Below are positions 10,789 through 19,372 of a DNA stretch of 64,000 nucleotides, piece by piece. The notes under the pieces are model-generated. The model searched no databases. It was not told the DNA's origin and saw only the letters and a list, made by a program, of their open reading frames with translations. Made by a program: the position numbers and the translations under genes. Source of the DNA: Bacillota bacterium. GTDB lineage: Bacteria > Bacillota_A > Clostridia > Christensenellales > Aristaeellaceae. The stretch's first letter is position 1. The number at the start of each line of letters is the position of its first letter. The stretch is taken from the NCBI GenBank assembly GCA_023421735.1, contig JAEZSP010000023.1:1-64000 (forward strand), read 5' to 3'.

Positions 10789-11147
10789 TACTTCCTCCGT
10801 TGTTCGCCTCTTTGCCGTTTGACCACATCGCCCGTCGCCGCACCGACGATTGAAAAAAATGCCAACATAAACACAGGCCCCGCCGACTGCGGCGGAAAGA
10901 AAAACGCAAGCTCATGCGCGACGAACGCCATCACGGGTGGCAAGAGCCATGCGACATAGTTTGAAAGACCTTTTACAGTCGTCAAATACGCGCTCGCCGC
11001 GCCGAACGCCGGGACGAGCACCCACGCGCCAATGTTATAGTAAACAGAACCGATCCACAGAAGCTGGCACGCGCCATAGGAGACCGCGAGCGTCGCAACC
11101 GCCTGGGCCGCCAGGAGAACCGGCCAAACATGTCGTTTCAGCATCAT
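10788..11147 (-). CDS. Small multi-pass membrane protein of unknown function
   Basis: The 119-residue product has about four hydrophobic segments (roughly 8-28, 33-53, 60-80 and 88-108) and a basic C-terminal tail. I do not recognise the family. The ATG at 11147 has an AAGGAG site; the ATG at 11165 would sit at the transcript start, just downstream of a TATAAT box. It is the first gene of a two-gene unit with the FGGY kinase. A role in uptake or membrane sensing linked to the kinase is only a guess. Confidence 0.6.
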   Translation of the reverse strand: MMLKRHVWPVLLAAQAVATLAVSYGACQLLWIGSVYYNIGAWVLVPAFGAASAYLTTVKGLSNYVAWLLPPVMAFVAHELAFFFPPQSAGPVFMLAFFSIVGAATGDVVKRQRGEQRRK

Positions 11148-11170
11148 TCCAACGGCTCCTTCCATCCGCT

Positions 11171-11200
11171 ATTATAACATCGCCCGGCGCGGCGTGTAAA
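11171..11200 (-). promoter_or_regulatory. Promoter of the membrane protein-kinase operon
   Basis: TTTACA (11200-11195) and TATAAT (11176-11171) are separated by 18 bp on the minus strand, directly ahead of the 10788-11147 gene. Confidence 0.65.
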
Positions 11201-11284
11201 CCTCAATTTGCTGCGCCGATCGGCAGAACCAAACGTGTATACGGGTGTTGTGCATAGGTAATGCTAATAGCAGTAAAAAGAATC

Positions 11285-11324
11285 CATTGGGTCAGTTCAC
11301 TTCCCAATGCATTCAAAGTATGAT
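11285..11324 (+). promoter_or_regulatory. Promoter with inverted repeat, probable XRE operator
   Basis: TATGAT (11319-11324) has a weak -35 TTCACT (11296-11301) 17 bp upstream. A perfect 7-bp inverted repeat, CATTGGG (11285-11291) and CCCAATG (11303-11309), flanks the -35. That position suits a repressor, and the gene it precedes encodes an XRE-family DNA-binding protein, so autoregulation is plausible. Confidence 0.5.
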
Positions 11325-11365
11325 AGGATTACGGAATTAATATATCAGAAAGGGAGGAATATCGC

Positions 11366-11668
11366 ATGGATTACGCCGCGCTCGGAAAACGAATCAAGAC
11401 TCAGCGAAAATTATTGGGTTTGACGCAGGAGCAGTTGGCGGAACAGGCGGGTATTTCCTGCTCCTTTATGGGACATATCGAACGAGGCACACGCAAGTTG
11501 AGCGTCGATTCGCTCGTGCGTATCGCAGACGCACTCCATCTCTCCTGCGACACGCTCCTGCAGGATTCCGTGAATCTCAATATGCAGGTCGAATCAAATT
11601 GGCTCACCGAACGTAAAAAAAGGATTTTGAGCGAAATCGCCACGGTTCTGCGGGAAAATGACCTGTAG
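11366..11668 (+). CDS. XRE-family helix-turn-helix regulator
   Basis: This 100-residue protein carries a complete Cro/CI-type helix-turn-helix in residues 7-62, including LTQEQLAEQAGIS and the recognition helix region SFMGHIERGTR. It ends with a short helical tail. An AGGGAGG site precedes the ATG. It stands alone, faces the corrinoid protein gene across a shared terminator, and has an inverted repeat over its own promoter. Its targets are unknown. Confidence 0.9.
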   Translation: MDYAALGKRIKTQRKLLGLTQEQLAEQAGISCSFMGHIERGTRKLSVDSLVRIADALHLSCDTLLQDSVNLNMQVESNWLTERKKRILSEIATVLRENDL

Positions 11669-11712
11669 ACGGCGGTCAACCTGTTCTATGCCGGGGCGAC
11701 ATATTCCATATT

Positions 11713-11748
11713 AAAAAAGCGGATGCCGAACGCACCCGCTTCTTTTTT
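11713..11748. terminator. Bidirectional intrinsic terminator
   Basis: AAGCGGATGC and GCACCCGCTT pair with one mismatch around a 5-nt loop, with A-tract before and T-tract after. It can serve both the XRE gene (+) and the corrinoid protein gene (-), which converge here. Confidence 0.85.
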
Positions 11749-11762
11749 CGTTGGAGCCGGTT

Positions 11763-12398
11763 TTATCCCGCCACCAAAGTCTTCGCAAGATCCGCCGCGG
11801 AAGCAGCATCCACGGAGTATCCGTCTGCGCCGATCTCGTCCGCATATTCCTGCGTAATGGGCGCCCCGCCGATCATGACCTTCACCTGATCGCGCAGGCC
11901 CGCTTCCTTGAGTGCGTCGATGATCTCCTTCATGGATGTCATGGTGGTGGTCAGAAGCGCGGACATGCCGATAATCTGCGCGCCCTGATTCTTGACCGCA
12001 TCGACATACTGCTCCGGGCCGACATCCACGCCAAGATCAATGACGTTGAAGCCGGAACCTTCGAGCATCATGCCGACCAGGTTCTTGCCGATGTCGTGCA
12101 GATCGCCCTTGACCGTTCCGATGGCGACGGTTCCCATCGCCGGGATGTCCTGCTCAAGAAGCAGCGGCTTGATGATCGCCATGCCCGCTTTCATCGCGCG
12201 TGCCGCGATCAACACCTCGGGGACGTACACCTCGTTGTTTTTGAACATCTCGCCCAGCTCGGCCATGCCGATGACAAGCCCCTGATTCAAAATCTCGTCT
12301 GCGGATGCGCCCTCTTCGACCGCCTCCGTCACAAGCTGCTTCACGTTCTTTGCGCGTCCGGCCTTGACGGCGTCCGCAATCGCTCTCATGTCCGCCAT
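11763..12398 (-). CDS. Methyltransferase cognate corrinoid protein
   Basis: This 211-residue protein resembles the corrinoid carriers of methylamine, methanol or methoxyl demethylation systems (MtbC/MttC/MtaC type). It has an N-terminal helical cap (about 1-85) and a cobalamin-binding Rossmann domain with GTVKGDLHDIGKNLV, where His101 is the lower cobalt ligand, plus a late GG motif (MIGGAP). The ATG at 12398 has a GGGAGG site. No methyltransferase or reactivating ATPase gene lies next to it, so its partner enzymes must be elsewhere. The adjacent PocR/AraC gene is its probable regulator. Confidence 0.88.
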   Translation of the reverse strand: MADMRAIADAVKAGRAKNVKQLVTEAVEEGASADEILNQGLVIGMAELGEMFKNNEVYVPEVLIAARAMKAGMAIIKPLLLEQDIPAMGTVAIGTVKGDLHDIGKNLVGMMLEGSGFNVIDLGVDVGPEQYVDAVKNQGAQIIGMSALLTTTMTSMKEIIDALKEAGLRDQVKVMIGGAPITQEYADEIGADGYSVDAASAADLAKTLVAG

Positions 12399-12543
12399 TT
12401 GATAAACCCTCCCGCTCGTATTCCGTGTTTCACCTATTTTAACAGATTTCAAACGGTTTTTGCACGAAATAAATTGCATCTATCAGGAAAATCTTGCGTT
12501 GTTGCTGCACGGCATGCGAGCCGACGTGCAAAAACGGCCTTTT

Positions 12544-13788
12544 TTACGAGAGTTCAGCGCGCCGGAACCCCTTGGGCGTCTGCCCGGTATACTTGCGAAA
12601 GACCTTGCCGAAGTAGCCTGCATCTTCATAACCGAGTTTTTCGGCAACAGCCGAGACGGGCAACCGGGTATGCAGAAGGTAGTTCTTCGCGAGCTCCATG
12701 CGCACGCTGGTCACATACTCGACAAACGTCACGCCGAGCTTTTCGCGGAAGAGATGCGAGAGGTAATAGGGCGATATGTGCGCCTGGCTTGCAACCTCGT
12801 CGAGAGAAAGATTTTTCATATGGTGCGTACGGATGTAGCCAAGCGCGTCGTTGAGCTGCGCGGAGCCCGGCGCGTCCTGCGATTGAGACACGGTATCGAG
12901 GAACGTATCGAGCATCCTGACGACCCACGCGCAGAGCTCCTCGTAGTCGTCCACCTGCGAAAGCTCCGATACGAAGTCGTAATTGAGGCCCAGAAGCGCC
13001 TCCATTTCCGCGCCCGTTTCGACCGCCGCGCGCGAAATCATGACCACGAGCTCCAGCACGCGCGCTTTCATAAGCTTCATGTTTCCCGGCGCGCGGAAGA
13101 AAATGTGCCCCAGCAGTTCATTTAGGAGGGCGCGCGCGCCGTTGCGATCTCCAAAGCGCACGCGACCGAGCATTTCCCGCTCAATATGCATGGGATACGT
13201 GCGAAAAGCGTCCCGTTCCGCGCCGGTCGCACCCTTCCGGTCGGTCACAAGCTCGTTGATGCGCCGTTGCTGTTCCCCCAGAAGGCGCTTCATCTCAAGC
13301 TCGTCCTGCTCAGGCGCTACGACGTCGAGGATCAGCGCCATCAGCGCGCGCGACTGAATCGCGGTGAGTTCCGGGAGCCTCTCCCCCGCCTCGATCAGCC
13401 GCAATCGGTCGATCGCAAGTCCCGCCGCCGCGTGCGTTAGCTCCTCGCGCGCCGTTGCGTCCCACGCCCACATGCGTGTGGGCATGAATGCGGCAGAACC
13501 CGCATAGCGCCCACCCGAGAGGATCGGTGCGGAAATCGTGATCGCCCCCATGGGACATCGGGCGATATACGCTTCACCCAAGTCCGCCGCCTCGCGGCCG
13601 GCGTCCGCATGAAAGGCGACACAGCGACTTGCGCATGCGGGACATGCGCATACGAGTTCGCAAAAACCGTCCCCCGCGTCCGTCTTGTGCAAAAGCGCAC
13701 CGTCCGCATCGAAAAGCGCAGCGCCGATTCGCGTCGCCGCGGAGAGCATCTCCAGTTTTTCGGAATACCATTCGCGCTTGAGGGGCAT
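12544..13788 (-). CDS. AraC-family regulator with PocR-like sensory domain
   Basis: The 414-residue protein has a cysteine-rich PocR-like domain at the N-terminus (Cys43, 47, 49, 52 and 56 around CACPACASRC) and an AraC-type DNA-binding domain at about 315-414. The latter contains two helix-turn-helix units: LDEVASQAHISPYYLSHLF and VSAVAEKLGYEDAGYFGKVF. PocR domains sense small hydrocarbon or methylated ligands, and such regulators often sit beside corrinoid methyltransferase genes, which fits the neighbour. The start at 13788 has GAAAGG upstream; an ATG at 13827 is less well placed. Confidence 0.85.
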   Translation of the reverse strand: MPLKREWYSEKLEMLSAATRIGAALFDADGALLHKTDAGDGFCELVCACPACASRCVAFHADAGREAADLGEAYIARCPMGAITISAPILSGGRYAGSAAFMPTRMWAWDATAREELTHAAAGLAIDRLRLIEAGERLPELTAIQSRALMALILDVVAPEQDELEMKRLLGEQQRRINELVTDRKGATGAERDAFRTYPMHIEREMLGRVRFGDRNGARALLNELLGHIFFRAPGNMKLMKARVLELVVMISRAAVETGAEMEALLGLNYDFVSELSQVDDYEELCAWVVRMLDTFLDTVSQSQDAPGSAQLNDALGYIRTHHMKNLSLDEVASQAHISPYYLSHLFREKLGVTFVEYVTSVRMELAKNYLLHTRLPVSAVAEKLGYEDAGYFGKVFRKYTGQTPKGFRRAELS

Positions 13789-13855
13789 GGAGGAACCTTT
13801 CTCGGGGACTGGCCCCGAACCCGCCATCGGCGGGATTGTGCCGTTGGGGCGCTAA

Positions 13856-14013
13856 GGCAACGCCGCACAAATGAAGTGGTGCGATGGCGAGCGGATTTTT
13901 TGTCAGGTGCAATTGCAGAAATCGAAGGTTGACTGGAGGTCAATCGAGATTTCTGCAAGGAGCAGATGGCAAAAAAGCAGCCGTCAGCGCGCTGCTGAAT
14001 TTGCGGTGTTGCC
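13856..14013 (+). repeat. Dispersed ~160-bp element, copy A
   Basis: The copy begins GGCAACGCCGCACAAAT and ends with the near-inverse (reverse complement GGCAACACCGCAAATT), so it has about 16-bp imperfect terminal inverted repeats. Inside, TGCAGAAATC pairs with GATTTCTGCA around a nested GTTGAC/GTCAAT stem. It encodes no transposase. It lies between the 5' side of the AraC gene and 13 bp from the nudix stop codon. Similar copies are at 30726-30886 and, inverted, at 59973-60131. The form suggests a MITE-like element with a structured transcript. Confidence 0.85.
13966..13998 (+). CDS. 10-codon micro-ORF in repeat copy A
   Basis: ATG to TGA encodes MAKKQPSARC, with AAGGAG 3 nt upstream. The inverted copy C encodes the identical peptide and differs only at two third-codon positions. 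The AAGGAG-to-ATG spacing is short, and translation is unproven; the match could also reflect conservation of the DNA or RNA. Copy B has lost the stop codon. Confidence 0.3.
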   Translation: MAKKQPSARC

Positions 14014-14026
14014 ATAATCGGTCGGG

Positions 14027-14452
14027 TTATCTGCCCCGTAACTGGGCAAAGAGGATTGGGGTGACGTTCGGGTATGTGAGATTTTCAGGCAGCGCACCAA
14101 AGGTGCGCGTATCCGCCATTTCACTTTCCGGGAGGGGACCGCGGCGCTTGATCACGGCGAAGAAAACCATACCGTTCGAGGACGATGTATCGTCGTAGCC
14201 GAAGTAATCACACAGCGGCGCGATCTCGAATTCCAGCGCGCCGGATTCCTCATAGAGCTCCCGCCTTGCGGCGTCCATGGGCGTCTCGCCGGGCTCGATG
14301 TGACCGCCCTGCGTCTCCCATGTCGCGCGGTCGCGCCTCCTGCTCAGGAGAATTTCCCCGTTTTCCCGGGAGAGCACCACCACATATTTGTATGTCCCCA
14401 ATGCACCGAGGGGATGGATGGTGCAGAAAAGCCGTGCCGTATCCTTCTTCAT
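14027..14452 (-). CDS. Nudix hydrolase
   Basis: This 141-residue protein carries an intact Nudix box at residues 50-72 (GGHIEPGETPMDAARRELYEESGA spans it), with the catalytic REL-EE glutamates. Nudix enzymes hydrolyse nucleoside diphosphates linked to another group, for example 8-oxo-dGTP; the exact substrate cannot be read here. The ATG overlaps the hemW stop by 4 bp (ATGA), making it the last gene of the lepA-hemW-nudix unit. Confidence 0.9.
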   Translation of the reverse strand: MKKDTARLFCTIHPLGALGTYKYVVVLSRENGEILLSRRRDRATWETQGGHIEPGETPMDAARRELYEESGALEFEIAPLCDYFGYDDTSSSNGMVFFAVIKRRGPLPESEMADTRTFGALPENLTYPNVTPILFAQLRGR

Positions 14453-15489
14453 ATGTTCTCCGTCAGCTTTAAAACGGCTGCATTTTGTACCTCGAGCCCG
14501 CGTTCCGTGAGGAAAAAGCGGTTCTCCCTGTTCTCGGCAAGCCCCATTCGGACAAGTTCATCGCCTGCCGCCCGGTCGGGAAGCGCCGTGATCGGGACGC
14601 CGCGCGTCATACGCGTGCCGAGCAAGATCGTCTCCTCGATTTCGTCGCGCGCGGTGAGCGATTCCACCTGCGAGCGCCGTTCGCCGTGCAGATAATCGTC
14701 CAAAGACGCGGGGTTTGAAAACCGCTCGTTCCCGACCAGAGAATGCGCCGCGCAGCCGATGCCGACGTATTCCCCGCGCGTCCAGTATGTGATGTTGTGC
14801 GCGCATTCGAAGCCGGGTTTGGCATAGTTGGATATTTCATACCGCGCATAGCCCGCTTCCGCGAGCGTGCGAGTGGCATGCCGTTGCATCTCGACGGTCA
14901 GATCATCCGGCGCGGGACTTGCCCAGCGCGCGAGGGGCGTGCCTTCCTCGAGGATGAGGCTGTACGCCGAGACGTGCTCAGGGCCGAGCGCGACCGCACG
15001 GGCGAGCGTGTCCGCCCATTGTGCCATCGTCTGACCGGGCAGCGCGTACATGAGATCGAGATTGACGTTCTGAAATCCCGCCGCACGCACCATTTCAAAT
15101 GCGCGAACGGCCTCGTCCGCCGTGTGGATGCGCCCGATCGTTCCGAGCAAATCGTCGTCGAAGGACTGCACGCCCATCGAAAGCCGATTGATCCCCGCGT
15201 CCAGATACGCCTTGAGCTTCTCCTGCGAAAGGGTGCCGGGATTGACTTCGATGGTGAATTCCCCCGCGTCGATCATACGGGCGATGTTTGTGATGTACCG
15301 CACGGGCACAAGCGAGGGCGTACCGCCGCCGATGAAGGCGGTGGAAAACCGCCGTCCCCAGGGACGGAGCTCCCTTGCGAGCGCTTCGAAGTAGGCACCC
15401 CACGCGTCCTCCCGATTGGGATACGACGCAAAATCGCAATAGGCGCATTTTCTGGCGCAAAAGGGAACGTGGACATAGAGCGCGCGCAT
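14449..15489 (-). CDS. hemW: HemW-like radical SAM protein
   Basis: The 346-residue protein has the radical SAM cluster motif CARKCAYCDF (Cys11, 15 and 18), followed by GGGTPSLV, which matches HemW (formerly called an oxygen-independent coproporphyrinogen III oxidase-like protein). HemW is a heme chaperone in several bacteria; in lineages without heme synthesis its role is less clear. Placement immediately after lepA is a common arrangement in Firmicutes. The start codon overlaps the lepA stop region. Confidence 0.92.
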   Translation of the reverse strand: MRALYVHVPFCARKCAYCDFASYPNREDAWGAYFEALARELRPWGRRFSTAFIGGGTPSLVPVRYITNIARMIDAGEFTIEVNPGTLSQEKLKAYLDAGINRLSMGVQSFDDDLLGTIGRIHTADEAVRAFEMVRAAGFQNVNLDLMYALPGQTMAQWADTLARAVALGPEHVSAYSLILEEGTPLARWASPAPDDLTVEMQRHATRTLAEAGYARYEISNYAKPGFECAHNITYWTRGEYVGIGCAAHSLVGNERFSNPASLDDYLHGERRSQVESLTARDEIEETILLGTRMTRGVPITALPDRAAGDELVRMGLAENRENRFFLTERGLEVQNAAVLKLTENI

Positions 15490-17297
15490 CAGTCCATCTT
15501 GAGAACGGCCATGAACGCCTCGCTCGGGAGCGCGACGCTGCCGACCTGGCGCATGCGCTTTTTGCCCTCCTTCTGCTTTTCAAGGAGTTTTTTCTTGCGC
15601 GTGATGTCGCCGCCATAGCACTTGGCGAGCACGTCCTTGCGCAGCGCCTTCACCGTTTCGCGTGCGATGACCTTTCCGCCGATGGCGGCCTGAATCGGAA
15701 TTTCAAACAGCTGGCGCGGGATGACGTCCTTTAATTTTTCCGCAATGGAACGCCCGCGCGGGTACGCCCGGTCGCGGTGGACGATGATCGAGAGCGCATC
15801 GCACATCTCGCCGTTCAGGAGAATATCGAGCTTCACCAGGTCGCTCTTCACATAGCCCTTCAGCGCGTAATCGAAGGAGGCATAGCCGCGCGTACGCGAC
15901 TTGAGATTGTCGAAAAAGTCGTAGATGACCTCGTTGAGGGGCATGTCGTAGGTCAAAAGAACGCGCCCGCCCTCGATGTACTTCATGTCGCGGAACGTGC
16001 CGCGCTTATCCTGACAGAGCTCCATGATCGCGCCGACAAACTCCTGCGGGGTGATGACCTGCGCATCGACATAGGGCTCCTCCATGGATTCAACTTCGTT
16101 CACGGACGGGAGATTGGACGGGTTGTCGATGTTCAGTTCCACGCCGTCGGTCGTCACGATCCGGTAGACGACGGAGGGCGCGGTGGTCACTAGATCGAGG
16201 TCGAACTCGCGCTCGAGCCGCTCCTGAATGATCTCCATATGGAGCAGCCCCAAAAAGCCGCAGCGGAATCCGTAGCCCAGCGCGTTTGACGTTTCGGCTT
16301 CGAAGGAAACGGAAGCGTCATTCAGGCGAAGTTTTTCGAGCGCATCTTTGAGCGCCTCGTAATCCGCGCCGTCCGCGGGATAAATGCCGCAGAAGACCAT
16401 GGGAAGAACCGGCTTGTAGCCGGGCAAGGGCGCCTTGGCAGGGCGCGCGACGTGGGTGATGGTATCGCCCACATGGATATCCGCAATGTCCTTGATGGAT
16501 GCGGCGACGTAACCCACCTCACCCGCGCGCAGCTCATCCGCGGGCGCATAGCGCCCGGGCAGAAGCGAACCGACCTCGGTCACCTCGAACTCGCGGTCGC
16601 CCGCCATCATGCGGATTTCGTCGCCCACGCGCACGGTGCCCTCCTTGACGCGCACGAAGGAGATCGCACCGCGATAGTTGTCGTAAACCGAATCGAAGAT
16701 GAGCGCGCGCAGCGGCGCCTCTGTGTCGCCCTCCGGCGGCGGAACGATGCGCACGATCTGTTCGAGCACGTCCTCCACGCCGGTGCCAAGCTTTGCGGAC
16801 ACGAGGGGACAGCCCTCGGTGTCAAGTCCGATCTCGTCCTCAATTTCCTTTTTGACGACTTCGGGCTGGGCGCTGGGCAGGTCGATCTTATTGATGACGG
16901 GCAGAATCTCCAGGTTATGTTCGAGCGCCAAATACACGTTGGCAAGCGTCTGCGCCTCGATGCCCTGACTTGCGTCCACGACCAGAACCGCGCCTTCGCA
17001 CGCCGCAAGCGCGCGCGAAACTTCATACGCGAAGTCCACGTGACCGGGCGTATCGATGAGGTTCAGTTCGTATTCCACGCCGTCCTTTGCGACATACGGC
17101 ATGCGCACGGCCTTTGACTTTATGGTAATCCCGCGCTCGCGCTCAAGCTCCATGGAGTCGAGCACCTGCTCGGTCATTTCACGCAGCTGCATGACGCCCG
17201 TTTTTTCCAGAAGGCGATCCGCCAGCGTCGACTTGCCATGGTCGATGTGCGCGATGATGCAGAAATTTCGAATTTTAGAATGGTCGTATGCGGCCAC
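15489..17297 (-). CDS. lepA: Elongation factor 4
   Basis: LepA/EF4 is a ribosome-associated GTPase that aids translation initiation and back-translocation under stress. The 602-residue product has the G1 motif AHIDHGKST, the G3 motif DTPGH, the G4 motif NKID and the LepA-specific C-terminal domain with HRDRAYPRG. The start is best placed at GTG (17297), preceded by GGGGGT. The in-frame ATG at 17315 lies only 12 bp after the -10 box and has no ribosome binding site. It heads the lepA-hemW-nudix operon. Confidence 0.96.
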   Translation of the reverse strand: MAAYDHSKIRNFCIIAHIDHGKSTLADRLLEKTGVMQLREMTEQVLDSMELERERGITIKSKAVRMPYVAKDGVEYELNLIDTPGHVDFAYEVSRALAACEGAVLVVDASQGIEAQTLANVYLALEHNLEILPVINKIDLPSAQPEVVKKEIEDEIGLDTEGCPLVSAKLGTGVEDVLEQIVRIVPPPEGDTEAPLRALIFDSVYDNYRGAISFVRVKEGTVRVGDEIRMMAGDREFEVTEVGSLLPGRYAPADELRAGEVGYVAASIKDIADIHVGDTITHVARPAKAPLPGYKPVLPMVFCGIYPADGADYEALKDALEKLRLNDASVSFEAETSNALGYGFRCGFLGLLHMEIIQERLEREFDLDLVTTAPSVVYRIVTTDGVELNIDNPSNLPSVNEVESMEEPYVDAQVITPQEFVGAIMELCQDKRGTFRDMKYIEGGRVLLTYDMPLNEVIYDFFDNLKSRTRGYASFDYALKGYVKSDLVKLDILLNGEMCDALSIIVHRDRAYPRGRSIAEKLKDVIPRQLFEIPIQAAIGGKVIARETVKALRKDVLAKCYGGDITRKKKLLEKQKEGKKRMRQVGSVALPSEAFMAVLKMD

Positions 17298-17326
17298 AAG
17301 TGTACCCCCACGCATGATATTTCCAC

Positions 17327-17332
17327 ATTATA
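17327..17332 (-). promoter_or_regulatory. -10 element of lepA
   Basis: TATAAT at 17332-17327 places the transcript start near 17320, giving a leader of only about 20 nt before the GTG start. No convincing -35 is visible at the usual spacing. Confidence 0.55.
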
Positions 17333-17384
17333 ATATCCCAAATCCGCACGGATTGCAAGGGGGAGCGCACATGCGAAAATTAAC

Positions 17385-17413
17385 TTGCGCGCGCATATGG
17401 CATGTGATATAAT
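17385..17413 (+). promoter_or_regulatory. Sigma-A promoter of infC-rpmI-rplT
   Basis: TTGCGC (17385-17390) and TATAAT (17408-17413) are separated by 17 bp, giving a leader of about 145 nt before infC. Confidence 0.8.
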
Positions 17414-17419
17414 GACAAA

Positions 17420-17528
17420 TGAAGCAGAAGCGACCACTTCTCACCGCACGACTTGTGTGTTGTGCCGGTTCTCATAAGATAAACGGCGTTTGTTTTATCG
17501 AGGTGGCGCACTGCGCCACTCTTTTTTT
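17420..17528 (+). promoter_or_regulatory. infC operon leader with attenuator hairpin
   Basis: The leader ends in GTGGCGCA-C-TGCGCCAC (17503-17519) followed by CTCTTTTTTT, a strong intrinsic terminator ahead of infC. In Firmicutes this operon is commonly controlled by ribosomal protein L20, which promotes premature termination in the leader. The position and form fit that, although I did not model the L20 binding site. Confidence 0.75.
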
Positions 17529-17563
17529 GATTTCGGGATAAATGGATTGGGAGGTGTATCCGC

Positions 17564-18076
17564 ATTAACGATCTGATGATTAATGAGGGGATCCGCGACC
17601 GCGAGGTGCGATTGGTGGATCAGAACGGCGCTCAGCTGGGCATTATGCCCACGCGGCAGGCGCTCGAACTGGCGGAGGAGAGGCAGCTTGACCTGGTCAA
17701 GATCGCTCCGACCGCGCGTCCGCCCGTATGCAAATTGATGGACTATGGCAAATTCAAGTTCGAGCAGTCGAAGAAGGAACGCGAAATCCGCAAGAATCAG
17801 AAGGTCATTACCATAAAGGAAGTGCGACTTTCCGCTACAATCGAGGACCACGACGTGGATGTGAAATTCAAAAACGCCGTGAAATTCCTGAAAGACGGCG
17901 ACAAAGTCAAAGTCAACATCCGCTTCCGCGGCAGGCAGATCACCCATTCCGAAATCGGTCTTCAGGTGATGCAAAGTTTCGCCGAAAAGATCAAGGAGTT
18001 TGGCGTCGTCGAGCGCCGTCCGCTCATCGAGGGGCGCAACATGACGATGATTCTCAGCCCGCGCGACGAAAAATAA
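17564..18076 (+). CDS. infC: Translation initiation factor IF-3, ATT start
   Basis: IF-3 binds the 30S subunit and checks the start codon. The 170-residue protein carries the conserved INEGIRDREVRLVDQNG N-terminus and the RPLIEGRNMTMIL C-terminal motif. The ribosome binding site GGGAGG (17549-17554) is 9 nt from an in-frame ATT (17564) but 21 nt from the first ATG (17576), so translation most likely starts at ATT. Non-AUG starts on infC are a known feature used for autoregulation, because IF-3 discriminates against them. rpmI and rplT follow in the same transcript. Confidence 0.93.
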   Translation: MNDLMINEGIRDREVRLVDQNGAQLGIMPTRQALELAEERQLDLVKIAPTARPPVCKLMDYGKFKFEQSKKEREIRKNQKVITIKEVRLSATIEDHDVDVKFKNAVKFLKDGDKVKVNIRFRGRQITHSEIGLQVMQSFAEKIKEFGVVERRPLIEGRNMTMILSPRDEK

Positions 18077-18106
18077 GCCGCGCAAATGCGAAAGGAGGAA
18101 TCCCCC

Positions 18107-18304
18107 ATGCCCAAGATGAAGACCCACAAGGGCGCGGCGAAGCGCTTCAGCCTGACCAAGTCCGGCAAAGTGAAGCGTGCGCAGGCGTTCAAGCGCCATA
18201 TCCTCACCAAGAAGCCGACCAAGCGCACCCGCAACCTGCGCAAGGCCGCATATCTCACCAATACCGAAGGCAAGACCATGAAAAAGCTGATTCCGTATAA
18301 GTAA
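18107..18304 (+). CDS. rpmI: 50S ribosomal protein L35
   Basis: This 65-residue, highly basic protein begins [14 protein letters not shown], the diagnostic L35 N-terminus. The AAAGGAGG site just upstream of 18107 fixes the start. An in-frame ATG at 18086 would place the ribosome binding site inside the coding region. It lies between infC and rplT as usual. Confidence 0.97.
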   Translation: MPKMKTHKGAAKRFSLTKSGKVKRAQAFKRHILTKKPTKRTRNLRKAAYLTNTEGKTMKKLIPYK

Positions 18305-18319
18305 GGGGGCGAATCGAGT

Positions 18320-18673
18320 ATGGCAAGAGTCAAGCGTGCAGTAAACGCACAGAAAAAACGTCGCAAGGTCATTAAGCTCGCCAAGGGTTATGTTGGCGCG
18401 CTCAGCAAACAGTACCGTGCAGCCAGCGAGCAGGTTCGCCGCTCCCTCAGGTATGCCTACATCGGCCGCAAGCAGAAAAAGCGCGACTACAGGAGCCTGT
18501 GGATCGCCCGCATCAACGCAGCGGCGCGCATGAACGACCTCTCCTATTCGCGGCTCATCAACGGCCTCAAGGTCGCGGGCATCGACATCAACCGCAAGAT
18601 GCTCTCCGAGTTGGCCATCCAGGACGCGCAGGCGTTCACCGCGCTGTGCGACAAGGCCAAGGAGGCCAAGTAA
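18320..18673 (+). CDS. rplT: 50S ribosomal protein L20
   Basis: L20 is needed early in 50S assembly and, in Firmicutes, represses its own operon through the leader. The 117-residue protein has the expected length and begins [30 protein letters not shown] precedes the ATG. It is the final gene of the infC operon and is followed by an intrinsic terminator. Confidence 0.98.
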   Translation: MARVKRAVNAQKKRRKVIKLAKGYVGALSKQYRAASEQVRRSLRYAYIGRKQKKRDYRSLWIARINAAARMNDLSYSRLINGLKVAGIDINRKMLSELAIQDAQAFTALCDKAKEAK

Positions 18674-18688
18674 CGCGTCGTCCGTTCC

Positions 18689-18731
18689 CCCCAGAAGCAA
18701 CCAATTCGTCGCTTCCGGGGGTATTTTTTTA
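18689..18731 (+). terminator. Terminator of infC-rpmI-rplT
   Basis: CCCCAGAAGC and GCTTCCGGGG pair with one internal mismatch, followed by GTATTTTTTT. Confidence 0.88.
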
Positions 18732-18749
18732 TCGCCGAAAGGAGACCGG

Positions 18750-19178
18750 ATGATCGATCTTCGCGCATGTACGTCAAAAGACGTCTTGGAACTGGCTCAA
18801 ATGAACCGCATGCTCATCGAAGACGAGCGCGCGGAAAACGATATGACCCTTGCACAGCTCGAAGGGCGCATGCAGGGCTTCCTCGCGGGCGAATACCGCG
18901 CTTTCCTGTTTGAAAAAGCGGGCGAAAGGGTCGGCTACGCGCTGGTCAACCCGTCTGCCGTCCCCGTTTACTTGCGCCAATTTTTCATCTGCCGCGAAAA
19001 GCGCCGCACGGGGCTTGGCAAAGAGGCGTTTCATGCGCTCCTCGCCCACCTCAACCTCGACACAATTGACATCGACGTCTATGTCTGGAATGAAACCGGT
19101 CGCGCCTTCTGGCAATCGCTCGGCTTCCGCGCGCGGGCGATCAGCATGCGCTATCACAGCGATCCGCCTTCGCAATAA
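18750..19178 (+). CDS. GNAT-family N-acetyltransferase
   Basis: This 142-residue protein has the GNAT fold pattern. The acetyl-CoA binding motif A falls at about 83-95 (CREKRRTGLGKEA, a variant of RxxGxG), followed by the late NETGRAFWQSLGF segment common to the family. The substrate is not predictable. An AAAGGAGA site precedes the ATG. It is transcribed alone between the rplT terminator and a strong hairpin. Confidence 0.85.
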   Translation: MIDLRACTSKDVLELAQMNRMLIEDERAENDMTLAQLEGRMQGFLAGEYRAFLFEKAGERVGYALVNPSAVPVYLRQFFICREKRRTGLGKEAFHALLAHLNLDTIDIDVYVWNETGRAFWQSLGFRARAISMRYHSDPPSQ

Positions 19179-19239
19179 GGCCGGGTAAACATGAACTATG
19201 CCAGGTAACCGACTGCGCGTTACATTGATCCAAGAGAAG

Positions 19240-19285
19240 CATCGCCCGCCCGAAGACACAATCTCCGGGCGGGCGATGGATTTTC
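19240..19285. terminator. Strong hairpin between convergent genes
   Basis: A perfect 13-bp stem, CATCGCCCGCCCG (19240-19252) and CGGGCGGGCGATG (19266-19278), lies between the GNAT gene (+) and the ABC ATPase gene (-). The T-rich flank (GGATTTTC) on the + side is short, so it may act on both strands with moderate strength. Confidence 0.7.
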
Positions 19286-19372
19286 AAGGACCGACAACCG
19301 CTGGATGTTTGTTTATCAAAGCAAGTTTCTTTGCGACCGCACGGCGCACCGGCATCTTCGCCGTCTCTCCCC

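Noticed and set aside
13856..14013. Repeat element as an insertion sequence
   Set aside because: No transposase or room for one. I keep it as a MITE-like or structured repeat.
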